41,076 nt of DNA. It comes from Bauldia sp. (GTDB taxonomy: Bacteria > Pseudomonadota > Alphaproteobacteria > Rhizobiales > Kaistiaceae). Of the stretch, positions 19,102 through 27,785 are shown piece by piece. The stretch lies in the NCBI GenBank assembly GCA_020849325.1, contig JADLGL010000115.1, forward strand, positions 1 through 41,076, given 5' to 3'. Made by a program: the position numbers and the translations under genes. The notes under the pieces are model-generated. The model ran no database searches. It was not told where the DNA came from and worked only from the letters and a program-made list of their open reading frames with translations. The stretch's first letter is position 1, and the number at the start of each line of letters is the position of its first letter.

Positions 19102-21021
19102 CTAGTTCGCGGCGGTCGCCTCGGGGAGACCGAAGACGTACAGCGTCGAGCCCGACCGGCGGTAGCGGTCGGCGGCATCGGCGGCGGCGTCGTAGGCAAC
19201 CGGGTTGTTGTTGGCTGCAGACGACGCGATGATCGCCACGTACTGGCGGCCATCCGGCCCGAGATAGGTGATCGGGCTCTGGTTGAAGTTCGAGCCCGTC
19301 CGGAAGGTCCAGACGATCTCGCCATTGGTGGCATCGATGGCCCGCATGAGGCCGTCCTGCGGCGCGCCCTGGAACAGGAGGTCCGTGGCGGTCGCGAGGA
19401 TCGGCGCATGGTTGCCGCGGGGCGCGTTCAGCTGCCAGACGGTCTGGCCCGTGACCGGGTCGTTCGCCTGGAGTTCGCCCTGGTGGTCCGACCGCTGGCC
19501 GTCATTGTCGACGAACGGGTTGGTCGCGGGACCGCCGAACTGCAGCAGCGTGTAGCCTTCGCCCGGCGTGTACTCGCCCTCGATGACATGGAAGCTGAAG
19601 CAGCCATTGAGGGTCGAGGTGTAGAGGAGGCCGGTGCGCGGCGACCAGGCGTCGTTCTGCCAGTTGCGGGCGAAGATGCCGGGGCAGATGTCGGTGACCT
19701 CGGTGCCGGTGTAGTCGAGGACGGTGGTCCCGTCCGCGAGGCGGCCGGGGTCGGCCTGGGTGTAGTTGCGGCGGTCCTCGACGCGCGAGAACATCCACTT
19801 GTCCATGTTGTAGAGCGCACGGCCGGTCGCCATGTCGACGCCGACGGTGGTGTTCGAGAACACGAACTGCCACGGCTGGACGAGCATCTCGCCGGTGTTG
19901 CGGTCCCACACATAGAAGTAGCCGGTGCGGGCCGCCTTGATGGCGGTCTGGCGCATCTCGCCGTTGATCATGAGGTCGACGAGCGGGGTCTGGAGCGGCT
20001 CGTCATAGTCCCACGGATCGGCCGGGGTGATGTTGTAGGCCCAGATCAGTTCGCCGGTCGTGGCGTCGCGCGCCATCTCCGAGGCGCACCAGTTGTTGCG
20101 GTAGTCGACGAGACCGCCGTTGGCGTCGAGCGTGACGACGCCCCACTCACGGCGATAGTCCGGGTTCCACGGACCGCAATTGCCGGTCGAGTAGTGGAAG
20201 ATGTTCGCGGCTTCGTCGTAGGTGAAGTAGCCCCACACCGTGCCGCCGCCACGACGCCAGCTGTCGCCGTACCAGGTGGCGAGCGAGCCGACCTTGTCGT
20301 CGGCGTAGAACGGGTTGAACCGCGGGCCGATGCCGACCTCGTTGTCCGGACCCATCGAGTACATCACCCACTGCAGATTGCCGGTGTTGATGTCGAAGGC
20401 CTGGACCTTGCCGCGGACGCCGCGCTCGCCGCCGGCATTGCCGGAGATGAGGAGGTCGCCGACGACGATCATGTTGCCGACGGTCGTCTCACCGATCGAC
20501 AGGTCCGCGCCCACGGTGCGCCAGAGCGCTTCGCCGGTGGCGGCGTCGAGGGCGAAGTGCTGGCCGTCGAGGGTGTTGAAGAAGATCTTCCCTTCGGCGT
20601 AGTTGAGGCCGCGGGTCTGGGCGCCGCAGCAACCCTGACGGGTCGCTTCCTCGACGTTCATGTCGGGGCGGAATTCCCACTTGATGACGCCGTCGCGCGT
20701 GAGGTCGAGCGCGTAGACGTAGTTCGGCTTCGGCGAGACGATGTACATCGTGTCGCCAACGACGAGCGGCGAAGCCTCATGGCTGTCGAGAATGCCGATC
20801 TGCCACGTCCAGGCGATCCGGAGATCGGCGACGTTGTCGAGCGTGATCTGATCGAGCAGCGAATAGTTCCAGCCGGCGTAGTTGATGTTCGGCATCACTA
20901 CGTTGCCGGGGTTTGCGACGAGGGCGTCCACATCGTCATTCGCTGATGCGCCCGTCGCGAGGCCGGCTCCGGCCGCCAGTGCGGCTGCGGACGCGGACCA
21001 CTTGAAAACAACACCCTTCAC
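19102..21021 (-). CDS. PQQ-dependent methanol/ethanol-type dehydrogenase with lanthanide signature
   Basis: This is an eight-bladed quinoprotein alcohol dehydrogenase of 639 residues, exported by a signal peptide (MKGVVFKWSASAAALAAG, cleavage near GASA). It oxidises an alcohol in the periplasm with PQQ. The vicinal Cys pair (131-132, QGCCGAQTRG) is present. Metal ligands match the family: Glu199 (GGERGVRG), Asn281 (STGNCGPWNP) and catalytic Asp338, with an additional Asp340 two residues later (PWDYDEP), the signature of lanthanide-dependent XoxF/ExaF-type enzymes instead of Ala in calcium enzymes. GTG at 21021 is chosen because GGGAGGA lies 5 bases upstream; ATG at 21045 is the alternative. 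It follows a cytochrome c fusion gene in the same operon. The substrate is unknown. Confidence 0.92.
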   Translation of the reverse strand: MKGVVFKWSASAAALAAGAGLATGASANDDVDALVANPGNVVMPNINYAGWNYSLLDQITLDNVADLRIAWTWQIGILDSHEASPLVVGDTMYIVSPKPNYVYALDLTRDGVIKWEFRPDMNVEEATRQGCCGAQTRGLNYAEGKIFFNTLDGQHFALDAATGEALWRTVGADLSIGETTVGNMIVVGDLLISGNAGGERGVRGKVQAFDINTGNLQWVMYSMGPDNEVGIGPRFNPFYADDKVGSLATWYGDSWRRGGGTVWGYFTYDEAANIFHYSTGNCGPWNPDYRREWGVVTLDANGGLVDYRNNWCASEMARDATTGELIWAYNITPADPWDYDEPLQTPLVDLMINGEMRQTAIKAARTGYFYVWDRNTGEMLVQPWQFVFSNTTVGVDMATGRALYNMDKWMFSRVEDRRNYTQADPGRLADGTTVLDYTGTEVTDICPGIFARNWQNDAWSPRTGLLYTSTLNGCFSFHVIEGEYTPGEGYTLLQFGGPATNPFVDNDGQRSDHQGELQANDPVTGQTVWQLNAPRGNHAPILATATDLLFQGAPQDGLMRAIDATNGEIVWTFRTGSNFNQSPITYLGPDGRQYVAIIASSAANNNPVAYDAAADAADRYRRSGSTLYVFGLPEATAAN

Positions 21022-21188
21022 GGTATTCCTCCCGTTGTTCGGCATAAAGATTCTTGCAGGCAGTTTCTTGCAGGGAACGTGTCGTCTCGAACTGTGCCGG
21101 ACCTCCTTTCGTCAGAGTGCTTCCATGCCTCCTGATGGAACCCCGCCGGATCGCGCCAACGATCCGGCGGGTGGAGGCTCGACGCGGG

Positions 21189-22472
21189 CTACTGCGGGCG
21201 AACCTGGCCCACCATTGCCGCGGTAACCACGCCGTAGGCGTTGCCCCACGAGTTCCGGATGTAGGTGGAAATCGCAGCGATCTGCGGGTTGGTCAGACGG
21301 CTGCCGAACTCCGGCATGCCGTGGTTCGGGTAGCCCTGGATGATCTGGTTGATCGTGGCGCCGGCGCGCGAGACGACCGGCGAATTGACGAGGGCGAAGC
21401 CGATGCCGCCCTGGCCCTGGTCACCGTGGCAGGCCAGGCAGTTGGTGGCGTAAAGGCGCTGGCCCTCGGTCATGAGGGCCGCCATCACTGCCGCCGCGTC
21501 CTCGACGGGGGCGGCGGCCGCTGCCGGAGCGGGAGCGGTGGCCGGTGCCGCGGCGGGCGCGGCCGCGAGCGGCACGGCCTTGGCCGAGAAGACCCCGACC
21601 GGCGTCGCGCCGGGGGTCATGAGCACGTCGAAGCGCGCCTCGACGACGTAGGCGACGTCGCCGATCTGGGCGACGGCGGTCGCCTGCGTGAAGCCGTCGG
21701 CGATCGTCTCGACCGTCGCGGCGTCCCCGTCGATGGTGATGCGGTCGAGCGTGCCGCCGGCATTCTCGGTGAGGAGAAGGGCCGTGCCGTCGACGGTCGT
21801 CCGCATGCCGTCGGGGCCCTGGAGCGGCCGCGACAGCGTCAGCGTGGTGTACGTGCCGCCGGCGACGTCGATGCGATAGAGGTCACCCGTCTGGACGTTG
21901 TTGGCGTAGAGATCGTCGCCGATAAAGGCGATGCCGTCGATGCCGGTGATGGCGGCGTCCGACAGGACGACGGCGAGTTCGGTGGCTCCGGGCGCGAGCG
22001 CGAGGACGCGGCCGACCGGCGAGGTGTCGGCGACATAGGCGGTGCCGTCGGCACCGACCGCGATGTCGTTGCAGAACCCGCCGCCGGGGAACTCGTAGCG
22101 GCCCGTCTCGGCCGCGGTGGCGAGGTCGAAGGTGAGGAGGAAGGCGACATTGGAGCCGAAGGCGCCGTCGGCGCAGACATATGCGGTGTCACCCGCGGCG
22201 AAGACGCCGAGGACGAGGCCGCCATCGATGAGGCCGGTGGTGATCCACGGCTCGGCGGTCGTGGCGCCGGGTGCGGCGCGGTACACGCTGTTCAGCGCGA
22301 CGCTGCCGATCAGGAGGCCGCCGTCGGGGGTCGCGGCGATGCTTTCCGGGTGGAAGCCTTCGCCGAGCACGACGTCGGCCGCATTCTGCGCGCTGGCGAA
22401 ACCGGCCGCCGCCGCCAGTACACCTCCAGCGAGCGCGATCGACGCGCCGGAGATCAACGTACGCTTGGTCAT
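21189..22472 (-). CDS. Beta-propeller (SMP-30/NHL-like) and cytochrome c fusion protein
   Basis: This 427-residue secreted protein (signal peptide MTKRTLISGASIALAGG..., cleavage near ASA-Q) has an N-terminal propeller-like region of about 260 residues with repeated GI/GDDLYANN..TGDLYRID blocks. An Ala/Pro-rich linker (about 295-325) leads to a class I cytochrome c domain with heme motif CLACH (Cys345, Cys348, His349) and the axial ligand candidate Met386 (NHGMPEFG). It lies directly upstream of the PQQ dehydrogenase in the same operon, so the likely role is electron acceptor for that enzyme, with the propeller perhaps docking a partner or substrate. The combined architecture was not recognised as a known family. 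Confidence 0.85.
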   Translation of the reverse strand: MTKRTLISGASIALAGGVLAAAAGFASAQNAADVVLGEGFHPESIAATPDGGLLIGSVALNSVYRAAPGATTAEPWITTGLIDGGLVLGVFAAGDTAYVCADGAFGSNVAFLLTFDLATAAETGRYEFPGGGFCNDIAVGADGTAYVADTSPVGRVLALAPGATELAVVLSDAAITGIDGIAFIGDDLYANNVQTGDLYRIDVAGGTYTTLTLSRPLQGPDGMRTTVDGTALLLTENAGGTLDRITIDGDAATVETIADGFTQATAVAQIGDVAYVVEARFDVLMTPGATPVGVFSAKAVPLAAAPAAAPATAPAPAAAAAPVEDAAAVMAALMTEGQRLYATNCLACHGDQGQGGIGFALVNSPVVSRAGATINQIIQGYPNHGMPEFGSRLTNPQIAAISTYIRNSWGNAYGVVTAAMVGQVRPQ

Positions 22473-22564
22473 ATGCTCGCTATCCTTCCCTGCGTCAGGT
22501 TTCGGGCGTGGCTGCCCGTCGACCGAAGAAAAGGCTTTGCCGCCCTCCTTCAGCCCACTATCAT

Positions 22565-22580
22565 GACAACTGAGTTCAAC
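22565..22580. promoter_or_regulatory. Candidate MarR operator, dehydrogenase side
   Basis: GACAACTGAGTTCAAC is an imperfect inverted repeat that shares GACAAC and TGAGTT with the perfect site at 22705. It lies about 93 bases upstream of the propeller-cytochrome start, where the promoter of that minus-strand operon is expected. Confidence 0.45.
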
Positions 22581-22641
22581 TTTCGCCCGCGCGTCTTTCC
22601 CCTGGACGCAACGGGGGATTCCCTCTGGCAGCCGAATATTA

Positions 22642-22672
22642 TTGACAGTTGTGCTATCGGCCGATGTTTAAT
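22642..22672 (+). promoter_or_regulatory. Candidate sigma-70-type promoter of the MarR gene
   Basis: TTGACA at 22642-22647 is a consensus -35 hexamer. A weak -10 follows, either TGTTTA (17-base spacer) or TTTAAT (19-base spacer). It points toward the MarR gene about 80 bases downstream and lies upstream of the perfect inverted repeat at 22705. Confidence 0.45.
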
Positions 22673-22704
22673 CACGATACTTTGAGTCGTGACACTATGT
22701 CAAC

Positions 22705-22720
22705 GACAACGTGAGTTGTC
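22705..22720. promoter_or_regulatory. Candidate MarR operator, regulator side
   Basis: GACAAC-GTGA-GTTGTC is a perfect 6-bp inverted repeat, 16 bp in all, lying 33 bases before the MarR ATG and downstream of the predicted promoter. Its size fits a MarR dimer, and binding there would give autorepression. A related sequence lies on the other side of the intergenic region at 22565. Confidence 0.55.
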
Positions 22721-22752
22721 TCACAATCCCATCCGTCAGGAAACCAACCAGA

Positions 22753-23220
22753 ATGGCTCCCAGCCGGGATCCTGAATTCGAGGCCTTGATCGACAAGGCG
22801 CACGGGTTCACGCAGATGTATGAGCGCTGGCTGGCCCGCCGGCTCGGCGGCGGCGATGGCGTGACCCTCGCCCGCCTGAAGGTTCTCTTCATTCTCCACG
22901 ATCTCGGACCGCAGAAGATGAGCGTCCTCGCCCGCGACGCGAAGGTTGCGCCGCGGACGCTGACGACGCTCGTCGACGCGCTCGAACGCGAGGGCCTCGC
23001 TCGCCGCATTCCGCATTCGGTCGACCGTCGCGCGACCATCATCGAGATGACGCCGGCCGGCATGAAAGCCGTCGAGAGCAAGTCCGGACCCTACTGGGCG
23101 GCGAAGAATTTCCTGTTCGTCGGGCTCACGGCCGACGAACGCAACACGATGGGCCGCATCTACGATCGCTGGTCGCAGATGGTCGAAGAGGATCTCCTCC
23201 GCATGGGCGAGGAGGTCTGA
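22753..23220 (+). CDS. MarR-family transcriptional regulator
   Basis: The 155-residue protein has the MarR winged helix: VTLARLKVLFILHDLGPQKMSVLARDAKVAPRTLTTLVDALEREGLARRIPH, with the wing at HSVDRRATIIEMT. ATG at 22753 gives a normal MarR length; a GTG at 22711 is an in-frame alternative but would place the perfect operator inside the gene. It is divergent from the PQQ dehydrogenase operon (280 bases between starts), which it may repress. Confidence 0.9.
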   Translation: MAPSRDPEFEALIDKAHGFTQMYERWLARRLGGGDGVTLARLKVLFILHDLGPQKMSVLARDAKVAPRTLTTLVDALEREGLARRIPHSVDRRATIIEMTPAGMKAVESKSGPYWAAKNFLFVGLTADERNTMGRIYDRWSQMVEEDLLRMGEEV

Positions 23221-23450
23221 CGCGATCCAACCGGCTGGAGGAAATCGCCGGAGCTCGACGGAGACGCTTGCCTGGCGGCGAGAACGCAGTCCGGGGGGAA
23301 GCGCGGCGTGCCGGCCGGGGCGGATTGGCTTTGCCCGGCGGATCGTGCAACCGTACCGAAGTCCCGCCGCCCGCCGGTCCACTGCCGCCGCCTGCGCCGT
23401 CGGCGACCAGCCACGGCCTTCCTGCCCGCCAGCACCTCGCCAGGACGACA

Positions 23451-23876
23451 ATGACCGAGCGCCTCGTTCCGAATTCAGCGCGGTTCCCCGATCAGACGAT
23501 CGACGACGAGACGCTCCTGTTCGACGCCGACACGGGCAATCTCGTCCTTCTGACGGGTTTTGGCTCGGTGGTGTGGACGCATCTTCTGGCGGGGGCGGAT
23601 GCGGCGGCGATCGCCGCAGGGGTCGCGGAGCGGTTCGGGAGCGAGGCGGCGGAGGCGACGCGGGCGTTCATCGGCGAACTGCGGACCGCGGAGATGATCG
23701 TCCCGTCGGCGGCGCCGCCCGAAGCGATCGTGGCCGTAGTGGCATGGCCGGCCGCGTTCACCGCGCCGGCGATCGAACGCTATGACGACATCGCGAAGAT
23801 CATCGCGATGGACCCGATCCACGACGTCGACGCCACCACCGGCTGGCCGCGCGCGGCGCCGGACGGCGAGGTGTAG
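23451..23876 (+). CDS. PqqD-like protein (possible RiPP recognition element)
   Basis: The 141-residue protein begins with a PqqD-type winged-helix pattern: DDETLLFDADTGNLVLLTGFGSVVWTHLL, then IAAGVAERFG and a last helix ending FIGELRTAEMIV (residues about 15-85). PqqD domains bind leader peptides in PQQ and many RiPP pathways, and also occur next to HprK-related kinases. About 55 C-terminal residues are extra and unrecognised. AGGA 5 bases before the ATG sets the start. It is the first gene of a six-gene operon that includes a kinase and an asparagine synthase. No precursor peptide gene was found in the 230 bases upstream. Confidence 0.72.
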   Translation: MTERLVPNSARFPDQTIDDETLLFDADTGNLVLLTGFGSVVWTHLLAGADAAAIAAGVAERFGSEAAEATRAFIGELRTAEMIVPSAAPPEAIVAVVAWPAAFTAPAIERYDDIAKIIAMDPIHDVDATTGWPRAAPDGEV

Positions 23877-23884
23877 GCGCGGCG

Positions 23885-24880
23885 TTGCTCCTCGCTCTCG
23901 CCGGACGGACGGTTCGCGTCGAGACGGCGAGCGACCGCGCGCTCGGCGCCATTGCCCCGGCATTCTCGCATCTCGCCGGATCGGCTCCGGGCGCAGTCGC
24001 CGGCGCGCCGATCCGCTGGAGGATAGCGGAGGAGGATGACGCCTGGCGGCCCGAAGGATACGGGCCGAACGGCGCCTACCGCATGAGCGGCGGTGGTTTT
24101 GCGGTCGTGCAGGGCGAGCCGGCGGCGCTCGAATCGTACCTGCCGGGGGAAGGCATCACGCTCCGCGCCGGCCGACGGGCGCTGGGCGCCGGCGATTTCC
24201 GTGCCCATCCCGGCAGTTTCGCGCTGGCCGCCGCGCTGTCGGGACCGGGCGCGCAGGTGCTCCACGCCGGCGCCATCGCCCATGACGGCGCCGCGGTGCT
24301 CCTCGTCGGCGTCGGCGGCGTCGGGAAATCGACGACGGCGCTCGCCTGCGCGCTCGGCGGGGCGGATTTCCTCGGCGACGATCTCGTTCTGGTCGAGGCA
24401 GGCCGGGGCGCGGCAGCGCCGCGCGTGCACTGCCTGTTCGCGACCGCGAAGCTGAACGACGACAGCGCCCGCGCCCTTGGCGTCGGGAACTGGCGGCCGA
24501 TCGGCATCACGCCGAAGAACAAGACCGTGGTCGCGGTCGGCGACCGCGTGGCGATCAGACGATCGGCGCCGATCGCGGCGGTGGTCCTCCTCGCGCCGCC
24601 GGCCAATGGCGAACCACGGCCCGAGCGGATCGCGCCGGCGGCGGCCATGGCGCTGGTGATGCCGACCGCGCTCCCCGTCGCGTGCCGCACGGGGTCGCCG
24701 GCCGACCTTCTCGGCGTCGTCGCCGACCTCGCGCGCCGCGTTCCGGCGTTTCGCCTCCCGGTGACCTGGGATCTCGATGCGCTCCGCTCGGCCGTCCGCA
24801 GCGTCCTGCCGCGGGGCGCAGAAGCCAGCGGAAGCATCGCCCGTCCGGGGCGTCTCGCGCTGCCGGATGGCGTGTCGTGA
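23885..24880 (+). CDS. HprK-related kinase
   Basis: The 331-residue protein resembles the C-terminal catalytic domain of HPr kinase/phosphorylase: P-loop GVGGVGKST (residues 142-150) after HAGAIAHDGAAVLLV, and the acidic DFLGDDLVLVEAG motif (Asp165, Asp166). The N-terminal 110 residues are unlike HPr kinase and may bind another substrate. Related kinases occur in lasso-peptide clusters, where they phosphorylate the peptide, and beside PqqD-like proteins of unknown role. The start is TTG at 23885, nine bases after the PqqD-like gene; no better start was found. Its stop overlaps the next GTG start. Confidence 0.78.
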   Translation: MLLALAGRTVRVETASDRALGAIAPAFSHLAGSAPGAVAGAPIRWRIAEEDDAWRPEGYGPNGAYRMSGGGFAVVQGEPAALESYLPGEGITLRAGRRALGAGDFRAHPGSFALAAALSGPGAQVLHAGAIAHDGAAVLLVGVGGVGKSTTALACALGGADFLGDDLVLVEAGRGAAAPRVHCLFATAKLNDDSARALGVGNWRPIGITPKNKTVVAVGDRVAIRRSAPIAAVVLLAPPANGEPRPERIAPAAAMALVMPTALPVACRTGSPADLLGVVADLARRVPAFRLPVTWDLDALRSAVRSVLPRGAEASGSIARPGRLALPDGVS

Positions 24881-25986
24881 CCGTTGCCGTGCCCGTCGTC
24901 CTGTTCCTCTTCAACCGTCCTGCGACGCTGTCGCGGGTGATCGACGCCGTTCTTGCGGCACGACCGGAAACGGTGGTGGCCATCGCCGACGGGCCGCGCG
25001 CGAACTGGCCGGACGACGGCCCGCGCTGCGCCGCGGCGCGGGCGCTGGTCGATCGCCTCGAGGGGCAATGCGCGGTCGTCCGGCACTACTCCGAAACGAA
25101 TCTCGGCTGCGACGCGCGGATCCGGTCCGGGCTCGACTGGGTGTTCGAGCGCTACCCGGAGGCGATCGTCCTCGAGGACGACGTCCTGCCCGATCCGTCC
25201 TTCCTCCCATGGGCGGAACGGATGCTTCACCGCTACCGCGACCGGCCGGAGGTGATGCACGTTTCCGGCCGCAACCATCTCGGCCGGTGGACGCTATCGG
25301 GCGACGGCCACGCGCTGACCCGCCGCGCCAGCGCGTGGGGCTGGGCGACGTGGCGGCGGGCGTGGCAGTGCCCCGTCGAAACGCCCGGCAACGCGGCGGC
25401 CCTCGCGAACGCGCCGGGCGCGGCGTCGGTCGACCCGCTCGTCGCCGAGCAGTTCCTGATGCTCCAGGAGGCTGCCTCGAACGCCGGCCCGGTGGCGTGG
25501 GACTGCGCGTGGGAGCTGAAGAAGGCGCTCGCCGGAGGCCTGTCGGTCGTGCCGGCCGTGAACCTCACCGCGCATATCGGCTACGGTCCCGGCGCCACCC
25601 ACAATCGCTACGCCGCCGACATCGGCGCGAGCGTGCCCGTGTTCTCGGTCGCGGGCCGGCCCGATGCCGTCGACCGGTGCGAAGACGATTCGCGGCTCGA
25701 TCGCTGGCAGATGATGATCGAGCTGATGGCGACCTATCGCGCGCCGGAGATGGTACGGCGGCTCGCGCGAATGGCGCAGTTCCCGGCCGCCGCAGGCTGG
25801 GCCGGGGACAGGCGCCTCCGGCAGCATCTCGCCCCGTTCCGCCACGCGGAAGAAACGCTGGCCGTTCTCGAGCACTTCTGCGCCTCCGGCGCGCCGCGCG
25901 AGCCGCTGGCGGACCTCTTCGGGGCGTTGCGGGGTGTCGCCGGCCGACCGGCGGCGGCCCGGCCCGCGGTCGGGGGCGTAGCCTGA
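24877..25986 (+). CDS. Glycosyltransferase, GT-A fold
   Basis: The 369-residue protein has a GT-A nucleotide-sugar fold: VVLFLFNRPATLSRVIDAV at the N-terminus, NLGCDARIRSGLDWVF, and a metal-binding acidic motif in AIVLEDDVLPDPSFLPWAE (about residues 104-122). This type of transferase is common in glycan assembly clusters; donor and acceptor are unknown. The GTG start overlaps the kinase stop as GTGA, and its end overlaps the asparagine synthase start, so the operon is translationally coupled. The C-terminal about 100 residues are helical and less conserved. Confidence 0.85.
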   Translation: MTVAVPVVLFLFNRPATLSRVIDAVLAARPETVVAIADGPRANWPDDGPRCAAARALVDRLEGQCAVVRHYSETNLGCDARIRSGLDWVFERYPEAIVLEDDVLPDPSFLPWAERMLHRYRDRPEVMHVSGRNHLGRWTLSGDGHALTRRASAWGWATWRRAWQCPVETPGNAAALANAPGAASVDPLVAEQFLMLQEAASNAGPVAWDCAWELKKALAGGLSVVPAVNLTAHIGYGPGATHNRYAADIGASVPVFSVAGRPDAVDRCEDDSRLDRWQMMIELMATYRAPEMVRRLARMAQFPAAAGWAGDRRLRQHLAPFRHAEETLAVLEHFCASGAPREPLADLFGALRGVAGRPAAARPAVGGVA

Positions 25987-27785
25987 TGTGCGGCATCGCC
26001 GGACTCATCGGGCGCCGCGATCCGGACTTTGCGGCGATCGCCGATGCGCGCCTCCGCCACCGCGGGCCGGACGGCGCCGGCAGCTTCGCCGAGGACGACG
26101 TCACGCTCGTCAGCCGGAGGCTCGCCCTCCTCGATCCGTCCGATGCCGGGCGTCAGCCGATGATTTCCGCCAGCGGCCGCCACGTCATCGTCTTCAACGG
26201 CGAGATCTACAATTTCCGCGACCTCCGCGAGCCGCTCCAGCGCGCGGGCGTGGCGTTCCGCTCGGGGACCGACACCGAACTGGTGCTGGAACTCTTCGCC
26301 GCCGAAGGATGGCGCTGCCTGCCGCTTCTGCGGGGCATGTTCGCGTTCTGCATCTACGACCGCGCCGAACGCACCGCATTCCTCGCCCGCGATCCGCTGG
26401 GGATAAAACCGCTCTATCGCCGGCACGGACCCGGCGGCGAGCTCGCCTTCGCCTCGGAGGTGCGGACGCTGCTCGCGACCGGGCCGGCGCGGCCGGAACT
26501 CGATCCCGCCGCGCTCGCCCACTATCTCGCCTTCGGCACGCTTCCCTCCGGCCGCACGCTCGTCGCCGGCGTCACGCCGCTTCCGCCGGGGCATTTCGGC
26601 GTGTGGAAGGGAGGACGATGGACCGAGGAGCGGTTCTGGCGCCCCGATTTCGCGCCGCGGATCGGCGATGCGGCGGAAGCGGTGCGGGTTGCGCGGGCGG
26701 CGCTCGGGGCGAGCGTCGGGGCTCACCTCGTCAGCGACGAGCCGGTGGGCCTCCTTCTCAGCGGCGGGATCGATTCGGCCGCGATCATGGCGCTGGCCGG
26801 AGGCGGCGTGCCGGCCGTGACGATCGGCGTTGCCGACCCGGCGCTCGACGAATCCGCCTTCGCGCGACGCGTCGCGCGGCATTTCGGGGCGGACTGCCAC
26901 GCGTTCGAACTGTCCGCCGACCAGGCCGCAGCACGCGTGCCGGAATTCGTCGCCGGGATGGACCAGCCGAGCCTCGACGGCTTCAACATTTTTTGCGCTG
27001 CCCGCGCGGCGCACGAACGCGGCTTCAAGGCGGTGCTCGCCGGCTCGGGCGGCGACGAATTGTTTGCCGGCTATCCATCCTTCACTGAAATCCCGCAGCT
27101 TCTTGCGGTGCGGCGGCGCGTGCAGCCCGCGGCGCGCCGGTTCGGCGCGGCGCTCGCCGGGCGGAGCGATGCCGGCAGCCGGCGGATGGCGGCCCTCCTC
27201 GACGGTGCGGCCACGGTCGATGCGGTGTACGGGGGCTATCGGTCGCTGTTCACGCCGCGCGAGGTGCAGTCGATCCTCGCCGGATGGGGCATTGCGCCGA
27301 TGGCGGCAGCGGCCGGCGACGACCGGGGGATCGGTCCGGCCGCCTTCCCCAACGACCTCGACCGGCTCGGTTGGCTCGAAACGACGAATTTCCTCGGCAA
27401 CCGGCTCCTCCGCGACGCCGACGATTTCGGCATGGCGGCAGGCGTCGAAATCCGCGTTCCGTTCGCGGACGCGGCGCTCCTCGACGCGATCGCGCCGATC
27501 GCCGCGCCGATCCGGCTCGCGCCCGGCAAGGCGCTCCTGAAGCGCGCGGTGCCGGAACTCCCGGATTGGCTGACGGCGTTGCCGAAGCGCGGCTTCACCT
27601 TCCCGTTCAGGGCGTGGTTCGACGGCGCGAGCGCGGGCGGGTTCCTCGCGGGCTGGCGGCTCCCCGCGCTCCCGGCGAACCTCGACGTGCGCGACGAAAC
27701 CCGGCGCTGGGCGCTCCTCGTCCTCGGCGAGTGGCTCGAGCGCCATATCGGCGTGTCGTTCTACGAGCGATCGGGCGCGGCATGA
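25986..27785 (+). CDS. asnB: Asparagine synthase (glutamine-hydrolysing), class B
   Basis: This 599-residue protein has an intact N-terminal glutaminase domain with Cys2 as nucleophile (MCGIAGLIGRRD, RHRGPDG, FNGEIYNFRDLR) and a C-terminal synthetase domain with the ATP-binding SGGIDS motif (259-264) and GSGGDELFAGY (353-363). It forms an amide from a carboxylate, ATP and glutamine-derived ammonia. Inside a cluster with a PqqD-like protein, a kinase and glycosyltransferases, it more likely amidates a cluster product than makes free asparagine; lasso-peptide cyclases are related but lack glutaminase activity. ATG at 25986 overlaps the preceding stop, and its own stop overlaps the next ATG. Confidence 0.9.
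   Translation: MCGIAGLIGRRDPDFAAIADARLRHRGPDGAGSFAEDDVTLVSRRLALLDPSDAGRQPMISASGRHVIVFNGEIYNFRDLREPLQRAGVAFRSGTDTELVLELFAAEGWRCLPLLRGMFAFCIYDRAERTAFLARDPLGIKPLYRRHGPGGELAFASEVRTLLATGPARPELDPAALAHYLAFGTLPSGRTLVAGVTPLPPGHFGVWKGGRWTEERFWRPDFAPRIGDAAEAVRVARAALGASVGAHLVSDEPVGLLLSGGIDSAAIMALAGGGVPAVTIGVADPALDESAFARRVARHFGADCHAFELSADQAAARVPEFVAGMDQPSLDGFNIFCAARAAHERGFKAVLAGSGGDELFAGYPSFTEIPQLLAVRRRVQPAARRFGAALAGRSDAGSRRMAALLDGAATVDAVYGGYRSLFTPREVQSILAGWGIAPMAAAAGDDRGIGPAAFPNDLDRLGWLETTNFLGNRLLRDADDFGMAAGVEIRVPFADAALLDAIAPIAAPIRLAPGKALLKRAVPELPDWLTALPKRGFTFPFRAWFDGASAGGFLAGWRLPALPANLDVRDETRRWALLVLGEWLERHIGVSFYERSGAA

Noticed and set aside
23268..23450. N-terminal extension or precursor peptide before the PqqD-like gene
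   Set aside because: No ATG on either strand in the gap, and the in-frame extension from a TTG is Pro/Arg/Gly-rich low-complexity sequence; the ATG at 23451 has a good ribosome site.
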